A DNA stretch of 16,931 bases from Winogradskyella sp. (GTDB taxonomy: Bacteria; Bacteroidota; Bacteroidia; Flavobacteriales; Flavobacteriaceae), in contig JASBSE010000445.1 in the NCBI GenBank assembly GCA_030149115.1, positions 1 through 16,931 on the forward strand, written 5' to 3'. Shown piece after piece: positions 16,098 through 16,931 of the stretch; the stretch's first letter is position 1, and each line of letters starts with the position of its first letter. The notes under the pieces were generated by a model, which saw only the letters and a program-made list of their open reading frames with translations, did no database searches and was not told the origin of the DNA. Both the position numbers and the translations under genes were made by a program.

Positions 16098-16826
16098 ATG
16101 GAGAAAACAGTTTCTGAAGCTATTGCCTACAGACGTTCAACTAGAGTATATAAAGATGAAATAATCGATAATAAAAAGGTAAAACAATGCCTTGTTAATG
16201 GGTCTTTAGCACCTACAAGCAGTAATCTTCAACTTTGGGAATTTTACCATATAACAGATAAAAACACTTTAAAAGAAATTGCTAAAGCTTGTTTTAACCA
16301 AAGTGCAGCAAAAACAGCGCAGCAATTAGTAATAGTAGTTACCAGAAAAGATCTTTGGAAACAACGCGCAAAAGCCAACATTGCTTTTTTAAATAAAGTA
16401 TATGACAAAGAAAATCTTACTGAACGAGAAGCAAAACGCAAAAAGATGGCGACCAACTATTACAAGAAATTAATACCAACAGTTTATGCTGACTTTTTTG
16501 GTGTTTTAGGAATTCTAAAATATATAGTATTTCAGATTGTTGGACTTTTTAAACCTATTTACAGGCAAGTTAGACAAAGCGATATGCGTATTGTTGCTCA
16601 TAAAAGTGCCGGTTTAGCCGCCCAAAACTTTATGACTAGCATGGCTGCTATTGGCTATGACACTTGCCCTATGGAAGGTAGCGATACACTTAGAGTAAAA
16701 CGCATCCTCAAACTTCCCAGAGGTGCGGAAATCAACATGATTATTGGTTGTGGTATTAGAGACGAAAAAGGCATCTACGGTCCTCGCTTTAGAGTACCGT
16801 TTGAAGATGTTTATTTTGAAGTATAA
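16098..16826 (+). CDS. Nitroreductase-family FMN-dependent oxidoreductase
   Basis: The likely start is the ATG at 16098 (242 residues, MEKTVSEAIAYRRSTRVYKD); an ATG at 16086 in the same frame adds only four residues (MLIL). The FMN-phosphate motif YRRSTR sits at residues 11-16, followed by LAPTSSNLQLWEFYHI, another FMN-contact region, and near the C-terminus GLAAQNFMTSMAAIGYDTCPMEG and MIIGCGIRDEKGIYGPRFRVPFED. The middle (about 110-165) carries a longer, basic and partly hydrophobic insertion than small nitroreductases have (KANIAFLNKVYDKE, FFGVLGILKYIVFQIVGLF); this could be a lid or a membrane-touching segment. Substrate unknown. It is divergent from the aldehyde dehydrogenase, with a short shared promoter region. 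Confidence 0.88.
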   Translation: MEKTVSEAIAYRRSTRVYKDEIIDNKKVKQCLVNGSLAPTSSNLQLWEFYHITDKNTLKEIAKACFNQSAAKTAQQLVIVVTRKDLWKQRAKANIAFLNKVYDKENLTEREAKRKKMATNYYKKLIPTVYADFFGVLGILKYIVFQIVGLFKPIYRQVRQSDMRIVAHKSAGLAAQNFMTSMAAIGYDTCPMEGSDTLRVKRILKLPRGAEINMIIGCGIRDEKGIYGPRFRVPFEDVYFEV

Positions 16827-16931
16827 TTACTTCTTAAAATTCTCTAAACCGGTTTTTAGCCATTCGTAATAAGCATCTGCATCTGGCTCATAAGCTTTTG
16901 TAGAATTTAGCAATTCAAAATTATGATCTAG
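16827..16931 (-). CDS. C-terminal 34 codons of an unidentified gene (cut by window edge)
   Basis: Reading the minus strand from the right edge gives 34 open codons, ending AYYEWLKTGLENFKK and a TAA at 16827-16829. The stop abuts the nitroreductase stop with no spacer, which is a plausible convergent gene end, and the codons look like normal protein (acidic EPDADAYYEW stretch). I do not recognise the family from so short a tail. Confidence 0.55.
   Translation of the reverse strand, partial: LDHNFELLNSTKAYEPDADAYYEWLKTGLENFKK

Noticed and set aside
13644..16931. msr genes, aldehyde dehydrogenase and nitroreductase as part of the PUL
   Set aside because: They are separated by the regulator's promoter region, lie in mixed orientations, are cytoplasmic redox enzymes, and have no link to glycan breakdown.

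Overview
The window is AT-rich, with long tandem SusC/SusD-type genes, Bacteroidetes-style lipoprotein signals, no obvious Shine-Dalgarno sequences and one good Flavobacterium-type promoter (TTG, 18-base spacer, TAGATTTG). This points to a member of the Bacteroidota, most likely a Flavobacteriaceae species. The species cannot be named from the sequence alone.

Positions 1-10433 (minus strand) form a compact polysaccharide utilization locus (PUL) that runs off the left edge. In transcription order it encodes a SusC-type TonB-dependent transporter, a SusD-type glycan-binding lipoprotein, a lipoprotein with an Ig-like domain and two duplicated LamG/concanavalin-like lectin domains (the SusE-position surface binder), two tandem paralogous 'glycoamylase-like' (PF10091, GH144-type) lipoproteins, a secreted alpha/beta-hydrolase esterase, and the N-terminal 166 residues of a BglX-like GH3 beta-glucosidase. 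Gaps between genes are 1-11 bases, except for 112 bases between the lectin gene and the first GH144-type gene; that gap holds a perfect 15-bp hairpin. The pairing of GH144-type enzymes with GH3 and SusCD is the arrangement known for beta-1,2-glucan (sophoro-oligosaccharide) use, so the best substrate prediction is linear or cyclic beta-1,2-glucan, such as proteobacterial periplasmic or secreted glucans. The esterase may remove acyl substituents.

Positions 10683-13478 (minus strand) encode a one-piece membrane sensor-regulator: secreted beta-propeller, Y_Y_Y domain, one membrane helix, coiled coil and LuxR-type HTH, with no histidine kinase or receiver. The 249-base gap between it and susC carries three exact copies of TGACGTAGT, two of them exactly 11 bases apart. 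They are strong candidates for its operator.

From 13644 rightwards the genes look like general redox and stress functions unrelated to the PUL: an overlapping msrB-msrA pair (plus), a succinate-semialdehyde-type aldehyde dehydrogenase (minus, convergent with msrA), a nitroreductase-family protein (plus, divergent from the dehydrogenase) and the last 34 codons of an unidentified minus-strand gene. No tRNA, rRNA, CRISPR array, insertion sequence or phage gene was seen.
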